A program made the translations under genes and the position numbers. 64,000 bases of DNA, from contig NZ_JAAAYE010000018.1 in assembly GCF_013282575.1 (NCBI RefSeq), positions 43,285-107,284 of the forward strand. Direction: 5' to 3'. The notes under the pieces are model-generated. The model was not told the DNA's origin. It searched no databases and saw only the letters and a program-made list of their open reading frames with translations. The number at the start of each line of letters is the position of its first letter. The stretch's first letter is position 1. Origin of the DNA: Paraburkholderia sp. NMBU_R16 (GTDB taxonomy: Bacteria; Pseudomonadota; Gammaproteobacteria; Burkholderiales; Burkholderiaceae). Of this stretch, positions 9,038 through 18,757 are shown piece after piece.

Positions 9038-10386
9038 AGCGTTTCGTTGCAGGCTGCGGCGCGGCGGTTCTCACGGCGTTCGCCATTGGGCTGCCGGTTG
9101 CGGCGCAAGCTGCGCCAACGCCGTTCATGCATCGCTTTGCGCTCGAATTCGACGGCAGCGCGCCGTACTACGTGCTTGCCGTGCCGCCGGCCGTTTATGT
9201 CGCGAGCCGGCGATCCGATCTCGGGGATGTGCGTGTGTTCAATGGAGCAGGCGAGCCCGTGCCTTATTCGCTCGATGCTCCCGTGGCCCATCAGGCGCCG
9301 ACGCTGCGTCCGGTCAACTGGTTTCCCTTGCCGGCCGCCGCTGCGAACGCGCCCGCCGCAACGGCCGGCGTATCCATCGCACAGGATGGGACATTGCGCC
9401 TCACCACGGCCGCAGCGAACGCGGGCGCGCGCGATGCGGACCTGCTCGATATCGGTTCTGCCGCACAGCACGTGGGCGCGCTTGTCATCCATGTGCGGGA
9501 GGACAGCTACCAAGGACGCGTGCATGTCGATGCCAGCGCCGATCTGCAAAGCTGGCGCGCAGTGGCCGATGCCTCGATTCTCGAGGCCAATCACAACGGC
9601 GAGCGTCTTGCGCAGGAACGCATCGCGCTCGATAACCTCGGGCAGAGAGAGCGCTATTTGCGGCTTCGGTGGCTTGGCGGCGGCCCGCAGATCGCATCGG
9701 TCGACGTCGAGCTTTATCCCGATGAAGCCCGCCCATCCGATGGCGCGCGCCAATGGCGCGAGGGCCTCGTCGCCCATGCGGGCAAAACTGCGGGCGAATA
9801 TCTGTTCGAAACGGGCGGCGCCTACCCGGTCGACCGCCTCAGAATCGATGTGCCGCAACTGAATACGGTGGCGCAAGCCACCGTCTACTCGCGCCCGAAC
9901 GGCGATGTGCCGTGGCGCGAGATTGCGCACGCGCTGCTTTTTCGCGTCGCGCAACACGGTGAAGCGCGCAATCCGCCTTTGGAATTCGCGCCGGATACGG
10001 ATGGTCAATGGCGAATCGTCGTCGACATGCGCAACGGCGGACTGGGCAACGGCACGCCGAGCGCGGCAGTGGGCTGGCAACCGGCACGGCTCACGTTCGT
10101 TGCTCGCGGCGCCGGACCGTTCTCGCTTGGCGTCGGCAATGCGCGCGTTGCTGGGGCTGCCGCGCCGCGCGACGACATCCTCGTGGGGGGCGAGGGCGGG
10201 GCGGGTGTCAAGCCGGCACACCTGGGCGCGCCACTGCCGGTCGACGAGAATGAAGCGCGGCGAGCCGCCGGCAATGCCGACTCAACGCGCCGATACGTGC
10301 TCTGGGGCGCGTTGCTATTGGCCGTCGCCGTGCTCGCCGCGATGGCTTGGCGCCTCTTGCGGCCGCAAGATACGGCGCGGTCGTGA
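9034..10386 (+). CDS. DUF3999 exported/membrane-anchored protein
   Basis: A 450-residue protein with a signal peptide (MKRFVAGCGAAVLTAF, cleavage near AQA), a large beta-rich periplasmic region (galactose-binding-like repeats are plausible around residues 130-300, for example LRLRWLGGGP), and one C-terminal helix (about 420-442) followed by a short basic tail. The GTG start at 9034 overlaps the DUF2339 stop and is preceded by GGGAGGG. The pairing with DUF2339 suggests a complex in the inner membrane with its bulk in the periplasm. The function is unknown. Confidence 0.85.
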   Translation: MKRFVAGCGAAVLTAFAIGLPVAAQAAPTPFMHRFALEFDGSAPYYVLAVPPAVYVASRRSDLGDVRVFNGAGEPVPYSLDAPVAHQAPTLRPVNWFPLPAAAANAPAATAGVSIAQDGTLRLTTAAANAGARDADLLDIGSAAQHVGALVIHVREDSYQGRVHVDASADLQSWRAVADASILEANHNGERLAQERIALDNLGQRERYLRLRWLGGGPQIASVDVELYPDEARPSDGARQWREGLVAHAGKTAGEYLFETGGAYPVDRLRIDVPQLNTVAQATVYSRPNGDVPWREIAHALLFRVAQHGEARNPPLEFAPDTDGQWRIVVDMRNGGLGNGTPSAAVGWQPARLTFVARGAGPFSLGVGNARVAGAAAPRDDILVGGEGGAGVKPAHLGAPLPVDENEARRAAGNADSTRRYVLWGALLLAVAVLAAMAWRLLRPQDTARS

Positions 10387-10590
10387 CGCTCGCCAGTGCC
10401 GACGATCGGCACGCCTGACGTTTCGCAGTGCCAACGCGAGAGCTTTCTTTCAGTGTGCTTACATGCTATAGATGCGCGTGGTCCGGGTCTTGCAAGACTC
10501 TTTAGCGTGCTCGCCCGCGACGACTATTTGACTCGCTCGCCGGTTAGGGCGAAGCTACGCACCGGCATTTCTTCCGCCCATCGGATATTC

Positions 10591-11097
10591 ATGAGTTCAT
10601 CGCTGACAGTTCGCCGTATTGCTGCCGACCAGGGCCCAACACTGCGCGAATTGCGCACCGCGGCGTTACGCGAAGCGCCCTACGCGTTCGGGCAGACGCT
10701 CGAGGAGGCGCTCCACGAACAGACCGAAACGTTCGAAGCGATCGCCGCCCGCCATGCCGGATCCGACACCTCCACATCTTTCATTCTCTACACGGAAGGT
10801 TACCCGGCGGGGCTGATCGGCGCTTACTTCGACGACGGGCACAAGGCGTTCGTCTGCGCGCTATGGGTCGCGCCGGCCGTGCGCCATTTGCGCGGTGGGG
10901 AGTTGCTGGTCAATACGGCGAGCGAATGGCTCGCCGAGCGCGGCGCCGACGAAATCCACGCGTGGGTGACCGATATCAACCGCAACGCGATGCGGTTTTA
11001 CGAACGTCTCGGCTTCGGGCCGACGGGCGACCACGCACGCATGCCGCGTGAACCGGAAGCGTGGGAAACGCTGCTGGTGCGGCACGTCAAGCGCTGA
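10591..11097 (+). CDS. GNAT-family N-acetyltransferase
   Basis: A 168-residue protein with the GNAT fold order. It opens with [20 protein letters not shown]; the central strand is followed by [20 protein letters not shown], which corresponds to the acetyl-CoA pyrophosphate-binding loop, and [13 protein letters not shown] is the typical C-terminal motif B. The frame is open to 10396, but ATG 10591 removes 65 unsupported residues. The 204 bases before it contain no other gene. The acceptor substrate cannot be predicted. Confidence 0.85.
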   Translation: MSSSLTVRRIAADQGPTLRELRTAALREAPYAFGQTLEEALHEQTETFEAIAARHAGSDTSTSFILYTEGYPAGLIGAYFDDGHKAFVCALWVAPAVRHLRGGELLVNTASEWLAERGADEIHAWVTDINRNAMRFYERLGFGPTGDHARMPREPEAWETLLVRHVKR

Positions 11098-11267
11098 GTG
11101 CGCCCCATCCTGCCTCCTACGGCATCTCCTTCGGAAGTGGCTCTGACGGCGTGTGCACCGTTCGCCGCCAGGCCATTCCCGCCACCGCGGCCCTTCCTCG
11201 TAGCGGAAAAATCGTCGCCGCACGCGCGGACCCCTGTAAAATACGCAAAATTTTTTGCCTCAACGCT

Positions 11268-12008
11268 ATGTCGCTGAATAAATCGCCATTCTTCGAACTA
11301 CGCAGCGGCTCGGTCGATACGCTCTTGTTCGTCGTCAAGACGACCGACCTCGATGCGCTGAAGAGCGAGCTCACGCGGCGCTTCGAGGCGACTCCCGAAT
11401 TCTTCGCGGGCGATGTCGTCGCCATCGATGTACGGCGCTTGGCCGATGACGAGCGCGTGCCGCTCGACGAACTGACGGCGCTGCTGGGAGAAGTCAGAAT
11501 GCGCGCGCTCGGCGTCGTTGCCGCGCCGCATCAGGCCGAGTGGGCCGCTCGCGGCGGGCTGCCTTTGCTCGAAGCGCGCGACCGGCGCGCAGCGCCTTCG
11601 AAGGGCGAGCAGGCAGGCGCCGCCGCGCCGCAGCCTGCGGACGTTGCAGCGCCAGTGCCGCCGCAGGTTGCCGCGTCGGCGCTCGTCATCGACAAACCGC
11701 TGCGCTCGGGGCAGCAAATCTATGCGAAGGGCGATCTCATCGTGCTCGGGCTCGTGAGCTACGGCGCGGAAGTGATCGCCGAAGGCAACATCCATATTTA
11801 CGCACCGCTACGCGGGCGGGCACTCGCCGGCGTCCACGGCAATCACGACGCGCGGATTTTCTGCACGTGTCTCGAACCGGAACTGATTTCGATCGCAGGC
11901 ATCTATCGGACGTCGGAAAACCCGTTGCCGCCCGAATTATTGGGCAAGTCGGTGCAAATCCGGCTTGCCGACGAACGACTGATCATCGAGCCGCTGCGGC
12001 TCACGTGA
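11268..12008 (+). CDS. minC: Septum-site inhibitor MinC
   Basis: A 246-residue protein. The N-terminal FtsZ-inhibiting domain spans about 1-105, followed by an Ala/Pro-rich linker (about 106-145) and the C-terminal right-handed beta-helix domain ([16 protein letters not shown], then [16 protein letters not shown]), which dimerises and binds MinD. It is first in the minCDE order. ATG 11268 is used because upstream codons are not conserved-looking. The AT-rich tract at 11238-11255 just upstream is a plausible promoter or leader. Confidence 0.97.
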   Translation: MSLNKSPFFELRSGSVDTLLFVVKTTDLDALKSELTRRFEATPEFFAGDVVAIDVRRLADDERVPLDELTALLGEVRMRALGVVAAPHQAEWAARGGLPLLEARDRRAAPSKGEQAGAAAPQPADVAAPVPPQVAASALVIDKPLRSGQQIYAKGDLIVLGLVSYGAEVIAEGNIHIYAPLRGRALAGVHGNHDARIFCTCLEPELISIAGIYRTSENPLPPELLGKSVQIRLADERLIIEPLRLT

Positions 12009-12070
12009 GATGTGCGATACGCATCGCGCATGCCTCATCGACTCAATTGACGAACACAGGGTAAGGGGAA

Positions 12071-12883
12071 ATGGCAAAAATCGTTGTGGTGACTTCGGGC
12101 AAAGGCGGCGTGGGCAAGACCACGACGAGCGCGAGCTTCGCGTCGGGCCTCGCACTGAGGGGCTTCAAGACGGCCGTGATCGATTTCGACGTCGGCCTGC
12201 GCAATCTCGACCTCATCATGGGCTGCGAGCGCCGCGTCGTGTACGACTTCATCAACGTGATCCAGGGTGAGGCGAACCTCAACCAGGCGCTCATCAAGGA
12301 CAAGAAGTGCGAAAACCTCTTCGTCCTGCCCGCGTCGCAAACGCGCGACAAGGATGCGCTCACGCTCGAAGGTGTGGAGAAGGTCATCAACGATCTGAGC
12401 GGCATGGGCTTCGACTACATCGTCTGCGACTCCCCGGCCGGAATCGAATCGGGTGCGTTGCTCGCCATGCATTTTGCCGATGAGGCACTCGTGGTGACGA
12501 ATCCCGAAGTGTCGTCGGTGCGCGATTCCGACCGTATTCTCGGCATCCTTTCCTCGAAAACGAAGCGCGCCATCGAGGGCAAGGATCCGATCAAGGAACA
12601 TCTGCTCATCACGCGCTACAACCCGAAGCGTGTGAGCGAAGGAGAAATGCTTTCGCTGTCCGATATTCAGGAGATCCTGCGTATCGAACTGATCGGCGTG
12701 GTGCCCGAATCGGAGGCGGTGCTGCACGCCTCGAACCAGGGCTTGCCGGCCGTGCACATGGACGGCACCGACGTGGCCGAGTCGTACAAGGATATCGTTG
12801 CGCGCTTTCTGGGCGAGGAAAAGGCGTTGCGCTTTACCGATTATCAGAAGCCGGGGCTTTTGCAGCGCCTCTTCGGCAAGTAA
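12071..12883 (+). CDS. minD: Septum-site-determining ATPase MinD
   Basis: A 270-residue ParA/MinD ATPase. The deviant Walker A KGGVGKTT sits at residues 11-18, with the signature lysine. The switch region DFDVGLRNLDL is followed by the C-terminal amphipathic membrane-targeting helix (PGLLQRLFGK). It recruits MinC to the membrane and oscillates under MinE control. The start has a clear AGGGG site. It lies 62 bases after minC and 12 bases before minE. Confidence 0.98.
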   Translation: MAKIVVVTSGKGGVGKTTTSASFASGLALRGFKTAVIDFDVGLRNLDLIMGCERRVVYDFINVIQGEANLNQALIKDKKCENLFVLPASQTRDKDALTLEGVEKVINDLSGMGFDYIVCDSPAGIESGALLAMHFADEALVVTNPEVSSVRDSDRILGILSSKTKRAIEGKDPIKEHLLITRYNPKRVSEGEMLSLSDIQEILRIELIGVVPESEAVLHASNQGLPAVHMDGTDVAESYKDIVARFLGEEKALRFTDYQKPGLLQRLFGK

Positions 12884-12895
12884 GCGGAGCACGCC

Positions 12896-13150
12896 ATGTC
12901 GATACTTTCCTTTTTGCTCGGCGAAAAGAAGAAGTCCGCGGCGGTCGCGAAAGAGCGGCTGCAACTCATCATTGCTCACGAACGCGGCGGTGGGCACGCG
13001 CCGGCCGATTATCTGCCGGCGCTGCAGCGTGAACTCGTCGCGGTCATTTCGAAGTACGTCAAAATTTCGGACGACGATATCCGCGTGAGCCTCGAACGGC
13101 AAGACGATCTCGAAGTCCTCGAAGTCAAAATCGAAATCCCTCAGACTTGA
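12896..13150 (+). CDS. minE: Cell-division topological specificity factor MinE
   Basis: An 84-residue protein. The N-terminal amphipathic segment ([12 protein letters not shown]) is the membrane-binding and MinD-binding part; the remainder (about 35-84) is the topological specificity domain that ends [11 protein letters not shown]. It stimulates MinD ATPase and confines MinC to the poles. It closes the minCDE operon. Confidence 0.97.
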   Translation: MSILSFLLGEKKKSAAVAKERLQLIIAHERGGGHAPADYLPALQRELVAVISKYVKISDDDIRVSLERQDDLEVLEVKIEIPQT

Positions 13151-13240
13151 ACGCGATGCGGGCGTCCGACGTCCGCATCGCCATCGCCGCTGCGCAACTT
13201 GTGTGGCTTGCTCATCTCCCCGGTTTTGCGCGGTTGTCGA

Positions 13241-14638
13241 TCAACTGCTTCGGTCGTCAGCCGGCTTTGCCGGCGGCTCCTCGTCTTCGAAAAGCGGTTC
13301 GAGCGTCTTGGGCGATTCGGGCGCGGCCGCGGGCTGTGCAGCCGGCGTCAGATAACGGTGCGAAAGCGACTCGTAGAGCGGCGGCGCAATGAGCCGCGAC
13401 ACGCGGCTCGCGATCAGTGCGGTCGCCATCAACGAGATCACGAGCGCATGGCCGTTGATCATCTCCATCACGATGACGAAAGACGTAATCGGCGACTGCG
13501 TCACCGCTGCCAGATAGCCCACCATCGCGAGCGCAATCAGCATCGGCAATTGCATGTTCGTGAACACCATGTGCAGCAGGTTGCCAAAGCCGGCACCGAT
13601 CGATAGCGACGGCGCAAAGATGCCGCCCGGTATGCCGGGCAAATACGAGCCGACCATCGATACCAGCTTGAGGAACGGATAAAACGCCGACAATTGTTCG
13701 CGTCCGTCGAGCAGGCCGCGCGCTTCCGCGTAGCCGCTGCCGAACGTGGTGCCGCCCGAGACGATGCCCACGACCGCAATCACGAGTCCGCACAGCGCGC
13801 CGAACAGTACCGGCCGCTCGCGATGCAACCGCTGCAACGCGGCGGGCTGCCAGCGCGAGGTATGCAGCAAGAGCCACGCAAAAAAACCGCCCGCAAGCCC
13901 GGTTACCAGCGCAGTGATGACAACGGCGAGCGCGAGCAGATCGGGGAAATGCGAGCCGAGCTGGATCGTGCCGAAGTAGGTGTAATTCCCATTCATGCCC
14001 AGAGCGATCACGCCGGCCACGATGATGGCCGTGATCAGCACGCCGCTCGCGCGTGCTTCGAAGCTGCGCGTCAACTCCTCGATGGCGAACACGATGCCGG
14101 CCAGCGGCGTGTTGAAGGCTGCCGAGAGGCCCGCGGCCGCACCGGCGAGCACGAGCTGACGCTCGATGAGGGCGTTCGAGCGCGGATAGAAACGGCGCAT
14201 GTTGTACATCAGCGTTGCACCAACCTGCACCGTCGGCCCTTCGCGGCCGATCGTAAAACCGCCGAGGATCGCGAGAAAGGAGACAGCGACCTTGCCGACG
14301 AGAATGCGCATGCCGAGCATGCGCGGCCCGAGCCTGGACGGGCCTTCTTCGAGCGTGGCGATGACCTGCGGGATGCCGCTGCCTTCCGCGCCTCGGAAAA
14401 AGCGTCGCGTGGCCCAGACGCACGCCGCGCCGACGGCTGGCGTGACGATCAGCGGCAGCCATGCGTGGCGATGCTGCATCGCCTGAAAGGCGCCGTAGCC
14501 CCAGTCGATCAGCCGCGCGTAGAAAACGGCGAGCAATCCGACCGCAATCGCGCCGAGCCAGAAAACCCCATAGCGGCGCCATAGGTGCCGCGAATAGCGG
14601 ACGAGATCGGGAGATCGGGCGAGCTTGGTCCGGAGCAT
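13241..14638 (-). CDS. ClC-family chloride channel or H+/Cl- antiporter
   Basis: A 465-residue polytopic protein with the ClC selectivity-filter motifs in order: GSGIPQ (a Gln variant of GSGIPE), GREGP with the gating glutamate, and GIPGGIFAPSLSIGA. There is no C-terminal CBS domain; the last 40 residues are Pro/Glu-rich and cytosolic. ATG 14638 is chosen over an upstream in-frame TTG (14656). It converges on minE with a 90-base gap. The gating glutamate suggests an exchanger, but transport type cannot be settled by motif alone. Confidence 0.9.
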   Translation of the reverse strand: MLRTKLARSPDLVRYSRHLWRRYGVFWLGAIAVGLLAVFYARLIDWGYGAFQAMQHRHAWLPLIVTPAVGAACVWATRRFFRGAEGSGIPQVIATLEEGPSRLGPRMLGMRILVGKVAVSFLAILGGFTIGREGPTVQVGATLMYNMRRFYPRSNALIERQLVLAGAAAGLSAAFNTPLAGIVFAIEELTRSFEARASGVLITAIIVAGVIALGMNGNYTYFGTIQLGSHFPDLLALAVVITALVTGLAGGFFAWLLLHTSRWQPAALQRLHRERPVLFGALCGLVIAVVGIVSGGTTFGSGYAEARGLLDGREQLSAFYPFLKLVSMVGSYLPGIPGGIFAPSLSIGAGFGNLLHMVFTNMQLPMLIALAMVGYLAAVTQSPITSFVIVMEMINGHALVISLMATALIASRVSRLIAPPLYESLSHRYLTPAAQPAAAPESPKTLEPLFEDEEPPAKPADDRSS

Positions 14639-14982
14639 GGGATAGTGGGCGGCCAAAGTGGCGACTATAGCGAGGCATCGTCTGCCACGCCTGGCAAGAA
14701 TCGAAGCGATGTTCTTGCAGGATTGGGCGCTGCGCGCATTACAAGCCTGTTAAATCTGTGCCCGTTCGTACGGTGTTGCCCCCCTGTCGCCAGCGTACGC
14801 ACCGTGTTCGACGCGCGATGCCGATGTTCTGTAATACGTCCGCATCGGCTGCTTACAAATTGCAACGCTGCGGCATCGCGCGCTGCTGTCCAATCGACTC
14901 ATCCGTCGAGTTGCCGCAACGATTCGACGTTTCCGATGTTTCGATATGCGTCGCACGCACGCGCTCGAGGGGAGAAGACGAA

Positions 14983-15120
14983 ATGAAACGCTCGATACTG
15001 ACATGGATCGCGGGGGCGCTGCTGGCCGCGACATTGGCCGGATGTGTCGTGGTACCGGCCGAAGGTTACTATCCCGGCTACTACCATGGCGCCTATCATG
15101 GCCGTTACTACTATCGTTGA
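14983..15120 (+). CDS. Small Tyr/His/Gly-rich lipoprotein
   Basis: Forty-five residues: an N-terminal basic-hydrophobic signal, lipobox LAGC at about residues 18-21, and a mature tail of only about 25 residues rich in Tyr, Gly and His (GYYPGYYHGAYHGRYYYR). A GGGGAGAAG site precedes ATG 14983. Similar tiny YXH-type lipoproteins occur in Burkholderia envelopes; the function is unknown. The 344 bases between the ClC start and this gene show no other convincing gene. Confidence 0.7.
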   Translation: MKRSILTWIAGALLAATLAGCVVVPAEGYYPGYYHGAYHGRYYYR

Positions 15121-15311
15121 ATCCACGCATCGTTGCGCGGCGCACAACCCGCGCAGGCGCGAACCCTGCTTTTCATGAACGGCATCCCCTCGACGAGGAA
15201 CGGACGGGGGAACAGATTGTCCATCGCATTTGTTCGTCAGGAAACGAGGATCGAGGCGGGGCGCCGATAGCATTGCCGGTTGCCGTCGTCCGATTCGTTC
15301 GAGGGGATCCG

Positions 15312-16457
15312 ATGAGTGTGACAGCGGGACGTTCGGTCGAAGTGGATTTTTTGCGTGGTGCGGTGTTGATCGTCATTGCGATCGATCACATCTCGAGGGG
15401 GATACTGCAACACGCGATGCTGCATAGCTACGCGTATTGCGATGCCGCCGAAGTATTCGTATTCCTAGGCGGCTATGCTTCCGCGGCGGCCTATGGCGCG
15501 GTGGCTTCCCGCAACGGCGATACCGGTGCCCGTCGACGCTTTCTCAAGCGGGCCGGAGAAATCTATCGTGCTTATCTGCTGACGGCGGCGCTGATGCTCG
15601 TCGGCGGTGCATTGTTGACCCGCGTGCCCTGCGCGCAAGCGGCGATGGCGGATACAGGCTGGCCCGTCTTCGCACGCCATCCGTGGCAGACACTGGCGGA
15701 CATTGCGCTCTTTCGCCGTCAGCCTTATCTATCGGCTGTATTGCCGATGTACGTGCTGTTCGCGCTGGTCGTGCCGCTCATCGTGCCGCTTACGCGCCGC
15801 GCGCCGGTGGCCGTGCTGACGTCCAGTCTCGCCCTCTGGCTCGTCGCGCCATGGCTCGGCGCTTTGCTGCCGGCGGCGGGCGACGGGAGCTGGCCTTTCA
15901 ATCCGTTTGCCTGGCAACTGATGTTCATGTTTGGCATCCTCGCACGGATTCACCCGGTATCGGCCGAGACGCTGGCGTCGGCGACCGGAAAGCGGATAAC
16001 GCGGGCCGCCTTTGTCGTGGCCCTGACCTTTGCCTTCGTCAAGCTTTGCATCGATGCGCATCCGTCGCCGGGCTTCATGAAACAGAATCTCGCGAGCGTT
16101 CGCATCGTCAGCTTCCTCTCGATTGCCTGGCTTTGCGCACAAGCAGTGCGGCTAGGATGGTTGCGCAAGCTGGCCGATCGCTTGCCGGGCGTGGTGACGA
16201 TCGGCAAACAAGGCCTCATCTGCTTCGTGGGCGGCACGGTGGTATCGATGTCGATCGATGCGGCGTTGGCGCTCGCACGTGTGCAGACGAGCGATATCTG
16301 GACGGACTGGCCGATCCGTCTGCTCGGTGACGCATCAGCCGTTGTCTTGCTCGTTTCGCTCGGACGCGCGGCGAGCGCGCTGAAGGCTCGCAAGCGTCCG
16401 GTCAGCGTGCCGGCAGCGATGGCCTGGCTTCCGGCACGTTCCCGCGAGCGCGAGTAG
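15312..16457 (+). CDS. OpgC-like integral membrane acyltransferase
   Basis: A 381-residue protein with about ten membrane helices. It opens with the OpgC/acyltransferase-3 signature VDFLRGAVLIVIAIDHISRG (the arginine and His-Asp-type polar residues within the first helix), and has FVFLGGYASA in helix 2. OpgC succinylates osmoregulated periplasmic glucans in other bacteria; no opgG or opgH is present here, so the substrate is open. ATG 15312 follows GAGGGGATCC. The frame is open upstream to 14946 but overlaps the small lipoprotein. Confidence 0.8.
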   Translation: MSVTAGRSVEVDFLRGAVLIVIAIDHISRGILQHAMLHSYAYCDAAEVFVFLGGYASAAAYGAVASRNGDTGARRRFLKRAGEIYRAYLLTAALMLVGGALLTRVPCAQAAMADTGWPVFARHPWQTLADIALFRRQPYLSAVLPMYVLFALVVPLIVPLTRRAPVAVLTSSLALWLVAPWLGALLPAAGDGSWPFNPFAWQLMFMFGILARIHPVSAETLASATGKRITRAAFVVALTFAFVKLCIDAHPSPGFMKQNLASVRIVSFLSIAWLCAQAVRLGWLRKLADRLPGVVTIGKQGLICFVGGTVVSMSIDAALALARVQTSDIWTDWPIRLLGDASAVVLLVSLGRAASALKARKRPVSVPAAMAWLPARSRERE

Positions 16458-16509
16458 GAGCGGGGCCGGGCGGCTAAGCGCGGGCCCACCCCGTGCGCAA
16501 ACGAAACGC

Positions 16510-17826
16510 TCAGTTCAGCGCAATACCGCGTGTCTCGCGCATGGCGAGGACCGCGACGAGACTGACGGCGGCGGCGATCGAGACATAAGCCCCGACCCAC
16601 GCGAGGCCGCCGCGGGCTGCGAGCATCTGCGCGATATACGGTGCGACCGATGCGCCGAGAATCCCGCCAAGGTTGTACGACACGCCTGCGCCGGTGTAAC
16701 GCACGCTCGTAGGAAAGAGCTCGGGCAACAGCGCACCCATCGGCGCAAACGTGATGCCCATCAGAAACAGCTCGATGATCAGAAAGAGCGCGACGAGCGG
16801 CGGCGATCCGCTGCCGACGAGCGGTGCCATCGTAAAGCCAGAGGCGATGGCGGCCGCAATACCGGCTATCAGGACCGGCCGGCGGCCGAATCTGTCGCTG
16901 GCCCATGCCGCGAGCGGTGTCGCGAGCGCCATGAAAACGACCGCTAGGCACAGCAGCCCGAGGAAGCTTTGCCGTGAAAAATGCAGCGTCGCGACGCCGT
17001 ACGAGAGCGTGAAGACGGTCGAGATATAAAAGAGCGTATAGCAGACGACCATCGCCAACGCGCCGAGCAGCGTCGGCCCGCCGTGGCGTGCGAACAGCGT
17101 GACGAGCGGTACGCGTACGCGCTCGCGCCGCTCGATTGCCGCGCGAAAGGCCGGGGTCTCGGCGATTTTCAACCGGACGTAAAGCCCGAGCGCGACGAGC
17201 ACGGCGCTCAGCAGGAACGGCACGCGCCAGCCCCAGCTGCGGAACTGGTCATCCGACAGTGTGAGCGCCAATCCGAAGAAAAGTCCGTTCGATGCCAGAA
17301 AGCCGACGGACGGTCCGAGTTGCGGGAACATGCCGAACCAGCCGCGACGACCTGCCGGCGCGTACTCCGTGGCGAGCAACGCGGCGCCGCCCCATTCGCC
17401 GCCGAGACCGATTCCTTGCCCGAGACGCAGGATGCAGAGCAGCACCGGTGCGAGGCCGCCGATCGAATCGTAGCCGGGCACGAAACCGATCAATGTCGTC
17501 GATACGCCCATGACGAGCAGCGATGCAACGAGTGTCGACTTGCGGCCGATGCGGTCTCCGAAATGCCCGAACAACAGCGAACCGACCGGCCGCGCGATGA
17601 AGGCGAGGCCGAACGTGACGAACGCCGAGAGCGCCTGAGCCGTGGGCGAGCTGTGGGGAAAGAATACCGGGCCGATCACGAGCGCGGCCGCGGTGGCGTA
17701 GACGTAGAAATCGTAGAACTCGATCGCAGTGCCGATGAAACTCGCGAATACGATGCGCGAGCGGCTCGTGGCGTTGTCTGCGTCGGTTGACGTAGCCATC
17801 GCGGGGGATGACGGCGAAGCCGGCAT
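16510..17826 (-). CDS. MHS-type MFS metabolite:H+ symporter
   Basis: A 438-residue protein with 12 predicted membrane helices. It has the MHS-subfamily opening FIGTAIEFYDFYVYATAAAL, the MFS loop 2-3 motif GHFGDRIGRKSTL, and RLGQGIGLGGEWGGAALLA. Relatives carry shikimate, proline/betaine, citrate or alpha-ketoglutarate, so the substrate is uncertain. ATG 17826 is supported by GGAG 6-7 bases upstream; a longer frame (to 17949) is low-complexity. It converges on the OpgC-like gene. Confidence 0.9.
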   Translation of the reverse strand: MPASPSSPAMATSTDADNATSRSRIVFASFIGTAIEFYDFYVYATAAALVIGPVFFPHSSPTAQALSAFVTFGLAFIARPVGSLLFGHFGDRIGRKSTLVASLLVMGVSTTLIGFVPGYDSIGGLAPVLLCILRLGQGIGLGGEWGGAALLATEYAPAGRRGWFGMFPQLGPSVGFLASNGLFFGLALTLSDDQFRSWGWRVPFLLSAVLVALGLYVRLKIAETPAFRAAIERRERVRVPLVTLFARHGGPTLLGALAMVVCYTLFYISTVFTLSYGVATLHFSRQSFLGLLCLAVVFMALATPLAAWASDRFGRRPVLIAGIAAAIASGFTMAPLVGSGSPPLVALFLIIELFLMGITFAPMGALLPELFPTSVRYTGAGVSYNLGGILGASVAPYIAQMLAARGGLAWVGAYVSIAAAVSLVAVLAMRETRGIALN

Positions 17827-18088
17827 AGGAGTCTCCGTGGTCGTGACGTGCGATGCGAGGCCCGCGCGCGAAACCGCGCGGAACGCACGCGGGGTCCGTT
17901 GTTGTGGATCGATCGGAATCGCTGCGTTGCTCGACGCATTGGCCGCCAAGCGGTGCGACGCGGCCAGCGGCGCGATGCAATGCGGTCTGGATTATAGCGA
18001 GTCCGCCGACCTTGGCGTCGGCGGATGCACGCTCGGTTCGCACGGCATCCGGGCGGGGGCGCCGCACAGGATGCCTGGCGCGAGGGTG

Positions 18089-18598
18089 TCAGTCGAACGC
18101 CTGTGCCTGTGGCGCGGCAAGTGTGCGCAGTTGGAACTTGCCGTCGTCGTTGAATAGCCAATCCTCGAACATTTCAAGTTGGCCGAGCGCGTTGAGCAGC
18201 TTGGGCGGCGGCGGTGGCAGCGGCGCGGCGCGGCGCAGCGACGCCAGCGCCGTGGTTTCCGCCTCGTCGTCGCCGTTGGTGCGGTAGACCGACGACGAGA
18301 CCAGCTTGCCATCGCGATCGACCTTCATTGCAACGACGACGAGCGAGCGCAGCATCGCTTGCGGCGGGCGTTTTTGCACATAGGAAGGATTGCGCTCGAC
18401 GATACGCTCGGCGACTAGCTTGCGGTATTGATCGAGCGTCGCACTATTGACAGCGGCCGGCGGTGGGGCCGTCAGCGCGGACGGCCGCTGAGGCGGCGTG
18501 AATGTGCAGGCGCTAGCGAGAGCCAGCGCGCCTAAGGCTGGAATGCGCCAATACCCACGGACGCGCGGCGCGGGAAGGCGGCGAAAAGTGGCAATCAT
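18089..18598 (-). CDS. Exported protein with TonB C-terminal-like domain
   Basis: A 169-residue protein with an N-terminal hydrophobic stretch and a cysteine at residue 31 (LASAC, an imperfect lipobox). A Pro/Ala-rich spacer is followed by a C-terminal part resembling the TonB/TolA C-terminal fold (VVVAMKVDRDGKLVSSSVYR, ASLRRAAPLPPPPPKLL). There is no obvious TonB-box partner, ExbB or ExbD nearby. Its role as an energy transducer or an envelope structural protein is undetermined. Confidence 0.7.
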   Translation of the reverse strand: MIATFRRLPAPRVRGYWRIPALGALALASACTFTPPQRPSALTAPPPAAVNSATLDQYRKLVAERIVERNPSYVQKRPPQAMLRSLVVVAMKVDRDGKLVSSSVYRTNGDDEAETTALASLRRAAPLPPPPPKLLNALGQLEMFEDWLFNDDGKFQLRTLAAPQAQAFD

Positions 18599-18757
18599 GG
18601 CGAGGTGTGGCTATCGATAGATGCTCGGCTGAGCGGGGGCAACGGGATAAGAAAAGAGTAGGCCACCGCTCGCTATTGCGCATCCTGGTTCGCCCGATTT
18701 TGTGTGCGCATGCGAACGAGCGCGAACTCGCGGACCTTCGTTTCGACGTGATCGAAT

